Assembly: GCF_003148825.1 (NCBI RefSeq)
Contig: NZ_QGGZ01000002.1
Span: forward strand, 620,001 to 684,000
From: Streptomyces sp. CG 926
Lineage (GTDB): Bacteria > Actinomycetota > Actinomycetes > Streptomycetales > Streptomycetaceae
Reading direction: 5' to 3'
DNA length: 64,000 bases
Part shown: positions 1-10,692 of the stretch, in pieces
Layout: the number at the start of each line of letters is the position of its first letter
Position numbering within the stretch: position 1 is the stretch's first letter
Notes under the pieces: model-generated
Told to the model about the DNA's origin: nothing
What the model saw: only the letters and a program-made list of their open reading frames with translations
The model's database searches: none
Made by a program: the position numbers and the translations under genes

Positions 1-1239
1 TCGATCTTCGTCGCCGCGAAGATCGGCAAGAAGTCGCAGCCGCAGTTCGTGGCGCAGTGGAAGGCGACCGGCGCGCTCAACGCCCACATCGAGGAGATGT
101 ACTCGGGCCACAGCCTGGTCAAGGTCTTCGGCCGGCAGCGGGAGTCCGCGGCCGTCTTCGCCGAGCAGAACGAGGCGCTGTACCGGGCCTCCTTCAAGGC
201 ACAGCTGGTCAGCGGCATCATGCAGCCGGTGATGTTCTTCATCTCGAACATCAACTACGTGCTGATAGCCGTCGTCGGCGGGCTCCGGGTCGCCTCCGGC
301 ACCCTGTCGATCGGTGACGTGCAGGCCTTCATCCAGTACTCGCGGCAGTTCTCGATGCCGCTGACGCAGGTCGCCTCGATGGCGAACCTCGTGCAGTCCG
401 GGGTCGCCTCGGCGGAGCGGGTGTACGAGCTGCTGGACGCGCCGGAGCAGGAGCCGGACGCCGTGGTTCCGGAGCGTCCGCAGGAGCGGCGCGGTCAGGT
501 CACCTTCGACAAGGTGGCCTTCCGGTACGAGCCGGACAGGCCGCTGATCGAGAACCTGTCGCTGTCCGTCGAGCCCGGCCACACGGTCGCGATCGTCGGC
601 CCGACGGGCGCCGGCAAGACCACGCTGGTCAATCTGCTGATGCGGTTCTACGAGGTCACGGGCGGGGAGATCGCCCTCGACGGGGTGGACATCGCGAAGA
701 TGACCCGCGAGGAACTGCGCGACGGCATCGGCATGGTGCTCCAGGACACCTGGCTGTTCGGCGGCACGATCGCGGAGAACATCGCCTACGGTGCTTCGCG
801 CGCGGTCACGCGCGCCGAGGTCGAGGAGGCCGCGCGGGCCGCCCACGCGGACCGGTTCATCCGCACCCTGCCGGACGGTTACGACACCGTGCTGGACGAC
901 GAGGGCGCGGGCGTCAGCGCGGGCGAGAAGCAGCTGATCACCATCGCCCGGGCGTTCCTGTCGGAGCCGGTGATCCTGGTGCTCGACGAGGCGACGAGCT
1001 CGGTGGACACCCGTACCGAGGTGTTGATCCAGAAGGCGATGGCACGCCTCGCGCGTGGCCGTACGTCCTTCGTCATCGCGCACCGGCTGTCCACGATCCG
1101 CGACGCGGACGTGATCCTGGTGATGGAGAGCGGTTCGATCGTGGAACAGGGCACGCACGAGGAGCTGCTGGCCTCGGGCGGGGCGTACGCCCGGCTGTAC
1201 GCGGCGCAGTTCGCGCAGGCGGTGGCCGAGGTCGACTAG
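1..1239 (+). CDS. ABC transporter ATP-binding/permease protein, 3' part
   Basis: The window opens inside this gene; the frame is open from base 1, so the start lies upstream. The visible 412 residues hold the end of the membrane domain (hydrophobic stretch near residues 70-100) and a complete nucleotide-binding domain: Walker [10 protein letters not shown] near residue 200, a signature variant VSAGEKQ near 305, Walker [11 protein letters not shown] near 325 and H-loop IAHRLST near 360. This is the fused membrane-ATPase layout of type IV ABC exporters, which usually work as homo- or heterodimers in the plasma membrane. The substrate cannot be read from the sequence; multidrug or lipid export is common in the family. 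A hairpin at 1271-1321 follows the gene. Confidence 0.93.
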   Translation, partial: SIFVAAKIGKKSQPQFVAQWKATGALNAHIEEMYSGHSLVKVFGRQRESAAVFAEQNEALYRASFKAQLVSGIMQPVMFFISNINYVLIAVVGGLRVASGTLSIGDVQAFIQYSRQFSMPLTQVASMANLVQSGVASAERVYELLDAPEQEPDAVVPERPQERRGQVTFDKVAFRYEPDRPLIENLSLSVEPGHTVAIVGPTGAGKTTLVNLLMRFYEVTGGEIALDGVDIAKMTREELRDGIGMVLQDTWLFGGTIAENIAYGASRAVTRAEVEEAARAAHADRFIRTLPDGYDTVLDDEGAGVSAGEKQLITIARAFLSEPVILVLDEATSSVDTRTEVLIQKAMARLARGRTSFVIAHRLSTIRDADVILVMESGSIVEQGTHEELLASGGAYARLYAAQFAQAVAEVD

Positions 1240-1270
1240 ACGGCCTGGGGCAGCGGTCCTGTACGTCGCA

Positions 1271-1321
1271 CGGCGGAGGGGCATTCGGGTACGGGTCACG
1301 TACGCGGGTGCCCCTCCGCCG
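1271..1321 (+). terminator. Hairpin after the ABC transporter gene
   Basis: Perfect 13-bp inverted repeat (CGGCGGAGGGGCA with its complement) with a 25-base loop, 31 bases after the transporter stop. It is followed by only a short T-poor tail, so it is a probable but not classical terminator. Confidence 0.55.
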
Positions 1322-1337
1322 TCGTTAGCATGACGGG

Positions 1338-1853
1338 ATGGCATCGGACGTGGTGATACGCCCTGCGCGGGCGGCGGATGAACGCGAGATATCGGAGCTG
1401 TTCCGCTCGACGTGGTCGCGGGTGAGCGAACCCGGCCCCGAGCGCCCGGCGGACGCGGCCGTCTTCGACGAGCGGCATCCCGTGGAGAGCTACCTCGTCG
1501 CGGAACGCGGACAGCAGGTCGTCGGGTACATCGCCCAGGCCCCGGCGAGCCCGCTCGAAACCAATCGGCACGTCCGTCACATCCAGGGGCTGGCCGTCCT
1601 CGCGTCCGCCCGCGGCAGCGGAGTCGGACAGGCCCTGGTCGAGGCGGCCTGCGCCGCCGCGCGGGCCGGTGGTGCCCGCCGGATGAACCTGCGCGTGCTC
1701 GGCCACAACGAGCCGGCGCGGCAGCTCTACCGGCGGTGCGGCTTCGCGGAGGTCGGCGTCCTGCCGCAGGAGTTCCTGCTGGACGGGGTCTACGTCGACG
1801 ACGTCTGGATGAGCCGGCCGCTGACCGATTCCCACGAGCCCGCGCACCCGTAG
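1338..1853 (+). CDS. GNAT family N-acetyltransferase
   Basis: 171 residues, a single GNAT domain. The acetyl-CoA pyrophosphate loop is visible as ARGSGVGQALVE near residues 90-102, preceded by the beta-4 strand IQGLAVL, and the C-terminal part has the usual NEPARQLYRRCGF segment. Cytosolic enzyme transferring an acetyl group from acetyl-CoA to an unknown amine. Start chosen at ATG 1338; no strong ribosome site precedes it. The gene converges with the sigma factor gene and the two are separated by a terminator hairpin. The substrate cannot be predicted. Confidence 0.88.
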   Translation: MASDVVIRPARAADEREISELFRSTWSRVSEPGPERPADAAVFDERHPVESYLVAERGQQVVGYIAQAPASPLETNRHVRHIQGLAVLASARGSGVGQALVEAACAAARAGGARRMNLRVLGHNEPARQLYRRCGFAEVGVLPQEFLLDGVYVDDVWMSRPLTDSHEPAHP

Positions 1854-1877
1854 CCGTCGGGCCCCGGACAGCGGAGC

Positions 1878-1905
1878 GGGGGCGCCTGGCGGGGCGCCCC
1901 CTTTT
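1878..1905 (+). terminator. Intrinsic terminator after the GNAT gene
   Basis: 9-bp arms GGGGGCGCC/GGCGCCCCC, 6-base loop, followed directly by TTTT on the plus strand. It lies between convergent genes and may also act on the minus strand. Confidence 0.7.
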
Positions 1906-1916
1906 CCGGTGGTCCG

Positions 1917-2969
1917 TCAGTCCAGATAGCCGCGGAGCTGGTCCGCGAAGGCGTGGTCGCGCAGTTTGTTGAGGGTCTTGGACTCGATCTGGCGGATCCG
2001 CTCGCGCGTCACGCCGAAGATCCGCCCGATCTCCTCCAGGGTGCGGGGCCGCCCGTCGGCGAGGCCGTACCGCAGCTGCACGACCTTGCGCTCGCGCTCG
2101 CCGAGGGTGGACAGCACCGCTTCCAGGTGCTCGCGCAGCAGGAAGAAGGCGGCCGACTCCACGGGTGAGGCGGCGTCCCCGTCCTCGATGAGGTCGCCGA
2201 GCGCGACGTCGTCCTCCTCGCCGACCGGGGCGTGCAAGGAGACCGGTTCCTGGGCGAGGCGGAGCACCTCCAGGACCCGCTCCGGGGTCAACTCCAGGTG
2301 GACGGCGACCTCTTCGGCCGTGGGCTCGTACCCGCGCTCCTGGAGCATCCGGCGCTGCACGCGGACGACCCGGTTGATCAGTTCGACGACGTGGACCGGT
2401 ACGCGGATGGTCCTGGCCTGGTCGGCGAGGGCTCGGGACATCGCCTGCCGGATCCACCAGGTGGCGTAGGTGGAGAACTTGTAGCCGCGGGCGTAGTCGA
2501 ACTTCTCCACGGCCCGGATCAGCCCGAGGTTGCCCTCCTGCACGAGGTCGAGCATGGTGAGCCCGCGGCCCACGTACCGCTTGGCGACGGAGACGACGAG
2601 TCGCAGGTTCGACTCGATGAGTCGGCGTTTGGCCATCCGCCCCATGACGACGAGCTTGTCGAGGTCGAGGGCGAGCTGGGAGTCGAGGTCGGGGGTGTTG
2701 CCGAGCTTCTCCTCGGCGAACAGGCCGGCTTCGACGCGGCGCGCCAGGTCCACCTCCTCGGCGGCGGTGAGCAGCGGGATCCTGCCTATCTCGCGGAGGT
2801 ACTGCCGGAACAGGTCGGCGGACGGGCCCGCTCCGCCTCCGCTGTCGCTGCTGCTGCGCCTGCGCGGCACGGGCACCGGCTCGATCAGCTCCAGTACCTC
2901 GGGCTCTTCGTCCACGGCCTTGGCCTCCGAGGACTCGCTCACGTTCACGGTCAGGGTCCGGGTCTGCAC
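1917..2969 (-). CDS. hrdA: RNA polymerase sigma factor, group 2 sigma-70 (HrdA-like)
   Basis: Region 1.2/2.1 begins at [15 protein letters not shown]; regions 2.2-2.4 are clear ([36 protein letters not shown]), then region 3 and region 4.2 with the helix-turn-helix [21 protein letters not shown]. There is no long acidic region 1.1, so this is a non-essential group 2 factor rather than the principal HrdB. The name hrdA rests on the genomic neighbourhood I recall from S. coelicolor. Start: GTG at 2969 has GGAGG 8 bases upstream and gives 350 residues; ATG at 3083 with GGGGGG just upstream gives 388 residues and is a real alternative. The open frame continues to 3332 but that part looks non-coding. 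Confidence 0.9.
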   Translation of the reverse strand: MQTRTLTVNVSESSEAKAVDEEPEVLELIEPVPVPRRRSSSDSGGGAGPSADLFRQYLREIGRIPLLTAAEEVDLARRVEAGLFAEEKLGNTPDLDSQLALDLDKLVVMGRMAKRRLIESNLRLVVSVAKRYVGRGLTMLDLVQEGNLGLIRAVEKFDYARGYKFSTYATWWIRQAMSRALADQARTIRVPVHVVELINRVVRVQRRMLQERGYEPTAEEVAVHLELTPERVLEVLRLAQEPVSLHAPVGEEDDVALGDLIEDGDAASPVESAAFFLLREHLEAVLSTLGERERKVVQLRYGLADGRPRTLEEIGRIFGVTRERIRQIESKTLNKLRDHAFADQLRGYLD

Positions 2970-3143
2970 GGGGGCGACCTCCAGGGCTCCGAGGACGGGG
3001 GCACCGCACCTCAGTGTGGGGTACGACACATCGCGGCCACGAGGGGCGTGCGAGCACTTTCTGAGTCCGGTGCGTGACCGCATGGTTACCCCCCGGCGGG
3101 AACGCCGATGCGGATCGGACGCATGTCCGAGATGATCGACTCC

Positions 3144-3730
3144 ATGTCGGAGTACGAGACCCATGTGACGGTGCGCTGCGCGGACGCGGTGGAGCTGGCG
3201 CGCCTCGACGCCTGGGCCGGGCCGGGGCACGGGAGTTGAAGGTGACGCACATCCTGCCGGCCCGCGGTCGGATGGTGTCCCAGCCGATGTTGACCCTGCC
3301 GGACCGCACGGGCCACGAGCGCCTGGTGCCACGACTGCGGGCGGCCGGCTTCGACCCGGTGCGGGTCAAGGTGGAGACGGTCCCGTGGACCACGGAGTCC
3401 CCCGGCCCGGGCGGCGGCTACTTCGAGCACCACCTCAAGCTGCTGCTGCCGGCGGACTTCGACCGCGCGGCCCTGGAGTGCCTGGTCGTCCCGCACGGCG
3501 CCCACCTGTCCTGGAACACCCGCCGCGTCCTGTCCGGGGGCGCGCACGAACGGTTCGTGACCCAACGGTGGCGCGGCACGGCGGCGGAGGCGGGTGCGGC
3601 CTGCGACGGGCTGGTCGCCGCGCTCCGTGCCGCCGGGTACGAAGTCCGTTCACAGGAGCGGGAGTTCGTGCTGTACGACAGCGACCTGTCGGTGGACGAC
3701 GGGTGGATCGACGAAGGGGTGCGGGCATGA
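3144..3730 (+). CDS. Conserved hypothetical protein, apparently frameshifted near 3230
   Basis: The first 30 or so codons (ATG 3144, or 3123) read [19 protein letters not shown] and end at a TGA at 3237. The remaining 165 codons, from the [18 protein letters not shown] stretch to TAG 3730, lie in the frame one base back. Both halves have Streptomyces-like third positions, and the join reads naturally as ...DAWAGPG / ELKVTHI. I recognise the whole as one conserved actinobacterial family of unknown function (features: ethtVRc start, [38 protein letters not shown] end). A start at TTG/GTG 3236-3242 would give only the C-terminal part. Either a sequencing slip or a real frameshift mutation. Confidence 0.65.
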
Positions 3731-3962
3731 CCGGAACGAGCGCGTAGGACGCGGCCGTGGACGGGGCCGTGCGCCCGGCCTGGCGAGCCGCCCGGCGTAG
3801 CGCGCCGGACGTGGTGGCACGGGGCGTCGCCCGCTCGGGCCGGGCCGACTCGGGGACACCTTCCGGGCCGACCACCCGGGGGTCTCCGGATCCGCCGGGT
3901 CCCTGGCCGAGCGGCTGCCGGCGGCGCCGGCGCCGACCTTCGACGGCCGGACCGCCTGAGGC

Positions 3963-6083
3963 TCAGGCGGGCTCGACCCGGACCGCGCAGACCTTGAACT
4001 CCGGCATCCGGGACGTGGGGTCCAGGGCCGGGTTGGTCAGGGTGTTGGCGCGGCCCTCGCCCGGCCAGTGGAAGGGCATGAAGACCGTGTCCGCCCGGAT
4101 GGTGTCGGTGATGCGGGCCGGGGCGACGGCTCGGCCGCGGCGGGAGGTCACGGCGAGCGGGCTGCCGTCGACCACGCCGATCCGGGCGGCGAGCCGTGGG
4201 TGGAGTTCCACGAAGGGGCCGGGGGCGGCCGCGTTGAGCTCGTCCACCCGGCGGGTCTGGGCGCCGGACTGATACTGGGCGACCACCCGGCCGGTGGTCA
4301 GCAGCAGCGGGTAGTCCGCGTCGGGGACCTCGGCGGCGTCGCGGTGGGAGACGGCGACGAAGCGGGCCCGGCCGTCGTCGGTGGCGAAGCGGTCCAGGAA
4401 GAGGCGCTCGGTGCCCGGGGATCCCCCGGATCGCTCGGATTCCCCGGAGGCCTCCGATCCTTCGGGGCTCTCGGGGCAGGGCCAGAAGACGCCCTGTTCG
4501 GCTTCGATCCGGGCGTAGGTGATGCCCGAGTAGTCCGCGGGGCCGCCGGCCGAGGCGCGGCGCAGTTCCTCGAAGACCTCCTCCGGCTCGGTGGGGAAGC
4601 CCTTCTCGACGCCGAGGCGGGCGGCTAGTCCGTGCAGGACGTCCAGGTCGCTGCGGACTCCCGGCGGCGGGGTCAGCGCCCGGCGGCGGAGCAGGACGCG
4701 GCCCTCCAGGTTGGTGGTGGTGCCGGTCTCCTCCGCCCACTGGGTGACGGGGAGGACCACGTCCGCGAGGGCCGCGGTCTCGGAGAGGACGACGTCGGCC
4801 ACCGCGAGGAAGTCCAGGGAGCGGATGCGGTCCTCTACGTGTCCGGCGCGGGGGGCGGACACCACCGGGTTCGAGCCCATCAGGAGGAGGGCCTTCACGT
4901 CCGTGCCGAGGGCGTCGAGGAGTTCGTAGGCGCTGCGGCCGGGGCCGGGGAGGCTGTCGGGGTCGACGCCCCAGACGCCGGCGACGTGGGCGCGGGCCGC
5001 CGGGTCGGTGAGCTTGCGGTAGCCGGGGAGCTGGTCGGCCTTCTGGCCGTGCTCGCGACCGCCCTGACCGTTGCCCTGCCCCGTGAGGCAGCCGTAGCCG
5101 GACAGCGGGCGGCCGGCCCGGCCGGTGGCCAGGCACAGGTTGATCCAGGCGCCGACGGTGTCGGTGCCCTTGGACTGCTGCTCGGGGCCCCGGGCGGTGA
5201 GGACCATGGCGGATTCCGGGGCGCAGAACATGGCCACGGCCTCACGGAGCCTGGGCACCGGTATCCCGGTGATGCGTTCGACCAGCTCCGGCCAGTGGGC
5301 CATGGCGGCGGCCCTGGCCTCCTCCCAGCCGGTGGTGCGGGCGGCGATGAACTCCTCGTCGGTCCGGCCTTCCGCGACGATCAGGTGCAGCAGGCCGAGC
5401 GCGAGGGCGAGGTCGGTGCCGGGGCGCGGGGCGAGGTGCAGGTCGGCCTGTTCGGCGGTGCGGGTGCGGCGCGGGTCGATGACGATCAGCGTGCCGCCGT
5501 TCGCCTTGAGCTCGGTGAGGTAGCGCAGCGCGGGCGGCATGGTCTCGGCCAGGTTCGAGCCGACGAGGATCACGCAGCCGGTGCGCGGGATGTCCGCCAG
5601 CGGGAAGGGCAGCCCGCGGTCGAGGCCGAAGGCCCGCTGATGGGCGGCGGCGGCCGAGGACATGCAGAAGCGGCCGTTGTAGTCGATCTGCGAGGTGCGC
5701 AGGGCGACCCGGGCGAACTTGCCGAGCGCGTAGGCCTTCTCGTTGGTGAGCCCGCCGCCGCCGAAGACCCCGACGGCGTCCGGGCCGTGGGTGCGGCCGG
5801 TGCGGGCGAGGCCCTCGGCGACGGCGTCGAGGGCCTCCTCCCAGGTGGCCGGCTCCAGCTGCCCGGCGTGGGTGCGGACGAGCGGCCGGGTCAGGCGCAC
5901 CCGGGAGGAGAGCACGGCGGGGGCGGTGCGTCCCTTGCCGCACAGCGCGCCCCGGTTGACGGGGAAGTCGGCCCGCTCCTCCACCGCCACGGGGGCGCCG
6001 CCCGGTTCGGGGCGGAGCCTCATGCCGCACTGCAGGGCGCAGTACGGGCAGTGCGTGTCGGTGGCGGAGTCGGAGGTGCGCAT
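3963..6083 (-). CDS. nasA: Assimilatory nitrate reductase, molybdopterin oxidoreductase
   Basis: 706 residues. The N-terminal [4Fe-4S] site is complete: C12, C15, C19 (HCPYCALQC) and C48 (GALCGKG). A molybdenum-ligand cysteine is likely in RFCMSSA near residue 143, followed by the molybdopterin-guanine-dinucleotide domains and a C-terminal dinucleotide-binding domain ending in SRMPEFKVCAV. It reduces nitrate to nitrite in the cytoplasm, feeding NirBD (18.7-22.9 kb). It lacks the C-terminal BFD-like [2Fe-2S] domain of longer NasA proteins, so electrons must come from a separate partner, possibly the flavoprotein at 18700. Residues about 535-560 are a Ser/Glu/Gly-rich linker that looks like a local expansion. 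Paired GTAAC half-sites lie just upstream. Confidence 0.92.
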   Translation of the reverse strand: MRTSDSATDTHCPYCALQCGMRLRPEPGGAPVAVEERADFPVNRGALCGKGRTAPAVLSSRVRLTRPLVRTHAGQLEPATWEEALDAVAEGLARTGRTHGPDAVGVFGGGGLTNEKAYALGKFARVALRTSQIDYNGRFCMSSAAAAHQRAFGLDRGLPFPLADIPRTGCVILVGSNLAETMPPALRYLTELKANGGTLIVIDPRRTRTAEQADLHLAPRPGTDLALALGLLHLIVAEGRTDEEFIAARTTGWEEARAAAMAHWPELVERITGIPVPRLREAVAMFCAPESAMVLTARGPEQQSKGTDTVGAWINLCLATGRAGRPLSGYGCLTGQGNGQGGREHGQKADQLPGYRKLTDPAARAHVAGVWGVDPDSLPGPGRSAYELLDALGTDVKALLLMGSNPVVSAPRAGHVEDRIRSLDFLAVADVVLSETAALADVVLPVTQWAEETGTTTNLEGRVLLRRRALTPPPGVRSDLDVLHGLAARLGVEKGFPTEPEEVFEELRRASAGGPADYSGITYARIEAEQGVFWPCPESPEGSEASGESERSGGSPGTERLFLDRFATDDGRARFVAVSHRDAAEVPDADYPLLLTTGRVVAQYQSGAQTRRVDELNAAAPGPFVELHPRLAARIGVVDGSPLAVTSRRGRAVAPARITDTIRADTVFMPFHWPGEGRANTLTNPALDPTSRMPEFKVCAVRVEPA

Positions 6084-6105
6084 ACCCCCAGCGTGCGCCG
6101 CCGGT

Positions 6106-6132
6106 GTTACACGGGCCGCCGCCCCGCGTTAC
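6106..6132 (-). promoter_or_regulatory. Candidate GlnR-type site upstream of nasA
   Basis: Two GTAAC half-sites on the minus strand (6128-6132 and 6106-6110) are separated by exactly 17 bases, the 22-base repeat expected between equivalent half-sites of the actinobacterial GlnR consensus (gTnAC-n6-GaAAC repeated). The intervening half-site is not conserved. Nitrate assimilation genes are known GlnR targets in Streptomyces. Binding is an inference. Confidence 0.4.
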
Positions 6133-6143
6133 GGCCCGGGGTG

Positions 6144-6536
6144 CTACGCCTCAGCGCCGGTCGGCGGCGTCGGTGAGGCGGCGGCCCGGGCCGCCGCGAG
6201 GGCTGCGGTGAGGGCGGGCCGCAGCTCGGGCCGATCGAGGACCTCCACGAACATGATCCGTCCGTGGACGACGTCGAGGATCAGGTACCCGCGGTCCACG
6301 ACGAGGCACACGTTGCGGTGGCCCGGACCGTAGGGCCCGTGCGGGCGGGGTTCGGTGTAGAAGCTCTGGCAGAAGTCGTCGCCGCAGCCGCAGTCCGCAA
6401 CGATGCGGAGGTCATGGGCGCAGATGGCGAGTTCACGCTCGCCCTCCTCCTCCAGCAGCCGTACGAGTTCGGCCGTCAGGACGGGAAGGACGTCGCGTAC
6501 GAGGGGTGCGGTGCCGTTTCGGGTGTCCTGTTCCAC
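6144..6536 (-). CDS. Conserved hypothetical protein
   Basis: 130 residues, no signal peptide or membrane segment. A short cysteine-containing stretch VADCGCGDDFCQSFYT near residue 50 and a VCLVVDRGYLILDVVHG beta-rich core suggest a small globular domain; the C-terminus is Ala/Pro-rich. I recognise it as the kind of small conserved protein common in Streptomyces but cannot assign a function. It sits between nasA and an SDR gene on the same strand. The start at ATG 6536 gives the longest plausible protein. Confidence 0.75.
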   Translation of the reverse strand: MEQDTRNGTAPLVRDVLPVLTAELVRLLEEEGERELAICAHDLRIVADCGCGDDFCQSFYTEPRPHGPYGPGHRNVCLVVDRGYLILDVVHGRIMFVEVLDRPELRPALTAALAAARAAASPTPPTGAEA

Positions 6537-6624
6537 AGGGTGGGACCGTAGCCCGTCGTCCCGCCCGCGGCACCTGAATTGACGGCGGTCGCGGTGGGGC
6601 GTCGGAGGGGGGCGGCGGGGAAGA

Positions 6625-8209
<1,585 letters not shown>

Positions 8210-8383
8210 CCGCTGGTCAGGACGCGTACCAGGGCCGTGCGGTTCACCGGCGCCGACCTTCGGCGGGTACGCCGGCGGCCGCGCCCGCCCCGAACAGCCC
8301 TACCGAACGCCCTGTGAGCACATGGCAAAGACCCGTCATCCGGGCGCAACGCACCGGCAACCTCCGGCGCGGAGGATCGATCC

Positions 8384-8511
8384 ATGACGGAGCCGGTGCA
8401 CCCTCCCGAGTTTCCCGCTCTTCCCTTCGAAAGCACGGCCGAGCTGCTCGGCCGCATCACCCGCCAGCTGGGCACCCAGCTCAGCGGCCTGCGCCGACCC
8501 GGAGTCCGCCC
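8384..8511 (+). other. Coding-like segment with its own ribosome site before the chelatase gene
   Basis: ATG 8384 is preceded by GGAGG with 8-base spacing, and the next 40 codons (MTEPVHPPEFPALPF...) have strongly G/C-ended codons. The frame then runs out of phase into the chelatase gene and stops at 8644. It is either a short overlapping gene or the displaced 5' end of the chelatase reading frame after a frameshift at about 8500-8512. Confidence 0.45.
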
Positions 8512-9237
8512 ATGCAGCCCACCCTTGTCGCCGTGGCCCACGGCAGCCGTGACCCGCGCGCCCTGCACACCGCACGCGCCCTCCTCGAACGCGTCCGCGA
8601 ACTCCGCCCCCGGCTCGACGTCCGGCTCGGTCACATCGAGCTGAACGCGCCGCTGCTCGACGACACCCTGGGCGAGCTGTCCGGCTCGGCCGTGCTCGTC
8701 CCGCTGCTGTTCGGTCGCGGGTACCACGTCAAGCGTGATCTCCCCGCTGCCGCCGCCCGGGCCGGCCACCTGTTCACCCGGGTCGCCGCCCCGCTGGGCC
8801 CGCACCCGCTGCTCGTCGAGGCCCTGTACGAGCGGCTGCTGGAGGCCGGCTGGACCCCGGCCCCCGGTTCGGCCGTCGTACTGGCCGCCGCCGGTTCACG
8901 CGACCGGGACTCCGCGGCCGACACCCGCCGCACCGCCGCCCAGCTCTCCGAACGCCTCGGCGGCGTCCCTGTGACCGCCGCCTACGCCTGTGCCGCCACG
9001 CCGAGCGCCCCCGAGGCGATCCGGGCCCTCGCCGCCCGCGGTCACCACCGGATCGCCGTGGCCTCGTACTTCGCCGCTCCCGGCCGGTTCGCCACCCAGA
9101 CCGCCGCGGCGGCGCCCGGCCTCGCCGCCGCCCCGCTGGGCGACCACCCGGCCCTGGCCCGGCTCGTGCTGCACCGCTACGACGAGGCCCGCGCCCGGCC
9201 CGTCGACCTGGCGCGGCCGGAACTCCTCTCCGCCTGA
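8512..9237 (+). CDS. Sirohydrochlorin chelatase, CbiX type
   Basis: 241 residues from ATG 8512, which gives the family-like start TLVAVAHGSRDPRA. Two CbiX half-domains are visible: the first with AHGSRDP and VPLLFGRGYHVKRD, the second with LAAAGSRDRDS and VASYFAAPGRFA. The histidines in AHGS and YHVK are the expected metal-binding residues. The enzyme inserts iron (or cobalt) into sirohydrochlorin; with nirB in the window the product is most likely siroheme for nitrite reductase. The frame is open upstream and an out-of-phase coding-like stretch precedes it, so the true N-terminus is uncertain. Confidence 0.87.
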   Translation: MQPTLVAVAHGSRDPRALHTARALLERVRELRPRLDVRLGHIELNAPLLDDTLGELSGSAVLVPLLFGRGYHVKRDLPAAAARAGHLFTRVAAPLGPHPLLVEALYERLLEAGWTPAPGSAVVLAAAGSRDRDSAADTRRTAAQLSERLGGVPVTAAYACAATPSAPEAIRALAARGHHRIAVASYFAAPGRFATQTAAAAPGLAAAPLGDHPALARLVLHRYDEARARPVDLARPELLSA

Positions 9238-9273
9238 TCCCGGTTTGTCAGTTGTTCCGGTTACCGTCTTTGC

Positions 9274-10599
9274 ATGGAAGGCACCACGCACGCCCTCACC
9301 GACGACCAGCGCGACCTCTACGACGCGGCCGACACCGAACGCTGGGCCGCCGAGCCCGACAAACGACCCGGCCGGACCGCCTTCCAGCGCGACCGCGCCC
9401 GTGTACTGCACTCGGCCGCGCTGCGCCGCCTCGCGGGGAAGACCCAGGTCGTCACCCCCGGCACCCGTTCCTACGACTGGGACGCCAGTCCCCGGACCCG
9501 CCTCACCCACTCCCTGGAGTGCGCCCAGGTCGGGCGGGAGCTCGGCGCCGCGCTCGGCTGCGACCCCGACCTCGTCGAAGCCGCCTGCCTCTCCCACGAC
9601 ATGGGCCACCCGCCCTTCGGCCACAACGGCGAGGAGGCGCTCAACGAGTTCGCCAAGGACTGCGGCGGCTTCGAGGGCAACGCCCAGTCGCTGCGCCTGC
9701 TGACCCGCCTGGAGCCCAAGCGGTTCGTGCCCGACCCGACGAGCGGGGAGCTCGTCAGCGTCGGTCTCAACCTCACCCGGGCCTGCCTGGACGCCGCCAC
9801 CAAGTACCCGTGGGCCCGCGGGGACCACCCCACGGACCCCGACTCGGTGAAGTTCGGCGCGTACGAGGACGACCTGCCGGTCTTCGACTGGCTGCGGCGC
9901 GGCGCCCCCGCGGACCGCAAGTGCTTCGAGGCCCAGGTCATGGACTGGGCGGACGACGTCGCGTACTCCGTCCACGACTTCGAGGACGGCCTGCACGCCG
10001 GCCACCTCGACCCCAACATGCTCTTCGCCGAGCCCGAGCGCGCGGCGATCTGGCAGGTGGCCATCGGCCGGTACGTCCCCGCCGACACCGCGCCCGAGGA
10101 ACTGCGGACCGCCCTCGACCGTCTGATGGAGCAGGAGTGGTGGCCGCACGGGTACGACGGTTCGGCCCTCGCCCAGTCCCGGCTGAAGGACGCCACGAGC
10201 CAGCTCATCGGCCGGTTCTGCCTGGCCGCCGAGGGGGCCACCCGTGAGGCGTACGGTTCCGGCCGTCTCACCCGGTACGGCGCGGAGCTGGTGGTCCCGC
10301 GCGAGGCGCGCAACGAGTGCGCGGTGCTCAAGGCGGTCGCCGACCTGTACGTGATGCAGCGCGACGAGCAGGAACGGATCCGCGCCGACCAACGCATCGT
10401 CCTGGCCGAACTCGCGGAGGCGCTGAGCGCCCGCGCGCCCGAGGGGCTGGACCCGCAGTTCCGGGCCATTTTCGACGCGGCCCCCGACGACAAGGCCAGG
10501 AAGCGGGCGGTCATCGACCAGATCGCGTGCCTCACCGACGCATCCGCCCGTTCCCTTCACGCACGCCTCACCCGGCGCGGCCGACGCGCCGAAAGGTGA
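9274..10599 (+). CDS. dgt: Deoxyguanosinetriphosphate triphosphohydrolase-like protein
   Basis: 441 residues. The HD-domain metal ligands are in place: H of TRLTHSLE near residue 73, HD in [12 protein letters not shown] near residue 109, and a distal Asp in [12 protein letters not shown]. The RLAGKTQV and DWDASPRTR stretches are typical of the bacterial dNTP triphosphohydrolases. It splits dNTPs, typically dGTP, into deoxynucleoside and tripolyphosphate, controlling dNTP pools. In many actinobacteria it sits next to dnaG, as here (dnaG begins at 12002 with one gene between), consistent with a link to replication. Confidence 0.92.
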   Translation: MEGTTHALTDDQRDLYDAADTERWAAEPDKRPGRTAFQRDRARVLHSAALRRLAGKTQVVTPGTRSYDWDASPRTRLTHSLECAQVGRELGAALGCDPDLVEAACLSHDMGHPPFGHNGEEALNEFAKDCGGFEGNAQSLRLLTRLEPKRFVPDPTSGELVSVGLNLTRACLDAATKYPWARGDHPTDPDSVKFGAYEDDLPVFDWLRRGAPADRKCFEAQVMDWADDVAYSVHDFEDGLHAGHLDPNMLFAEPERAAIWQVAIGRYVPADTAPEELRTALDRLMEQEWWPHGYDGSALAQSRLKDATSQLIGRFCLAAEGATREAYGSGRLTRYGAELVVPREARNECAVLKAVADLYVMQRDEQERIRADQRIVLAELAEALSARAPEGLDPQFRAIFDAAPDDKARKRAVIDQIACLTDASARSLHARLTRRGRRAER

Positions 10600-10692
10600 G
10601 CTGATCGAGCCACTCCCCCTTCACGCGGCAGGCTCGGTGCGGGACGCTCGCATGTGGTCGCATGTGGCGGAGAGGTTATGAGGAGGCATCAG

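Noticed and set aside
3757..3959. Possible gene remnant reading LGDTFRADHPG...FDGRTA between the frameshifted protein and nasA
   Set aside because: Too short, without start or ribosome site, and no family recognised; third-position bias alone is not enough.
3418..5136. 572-residue minus-strand open frame and other long frames over nasA
   Set aside because: Pro/Arg/Gly-rich shadow of nasA in another frame with no recognisable domain.
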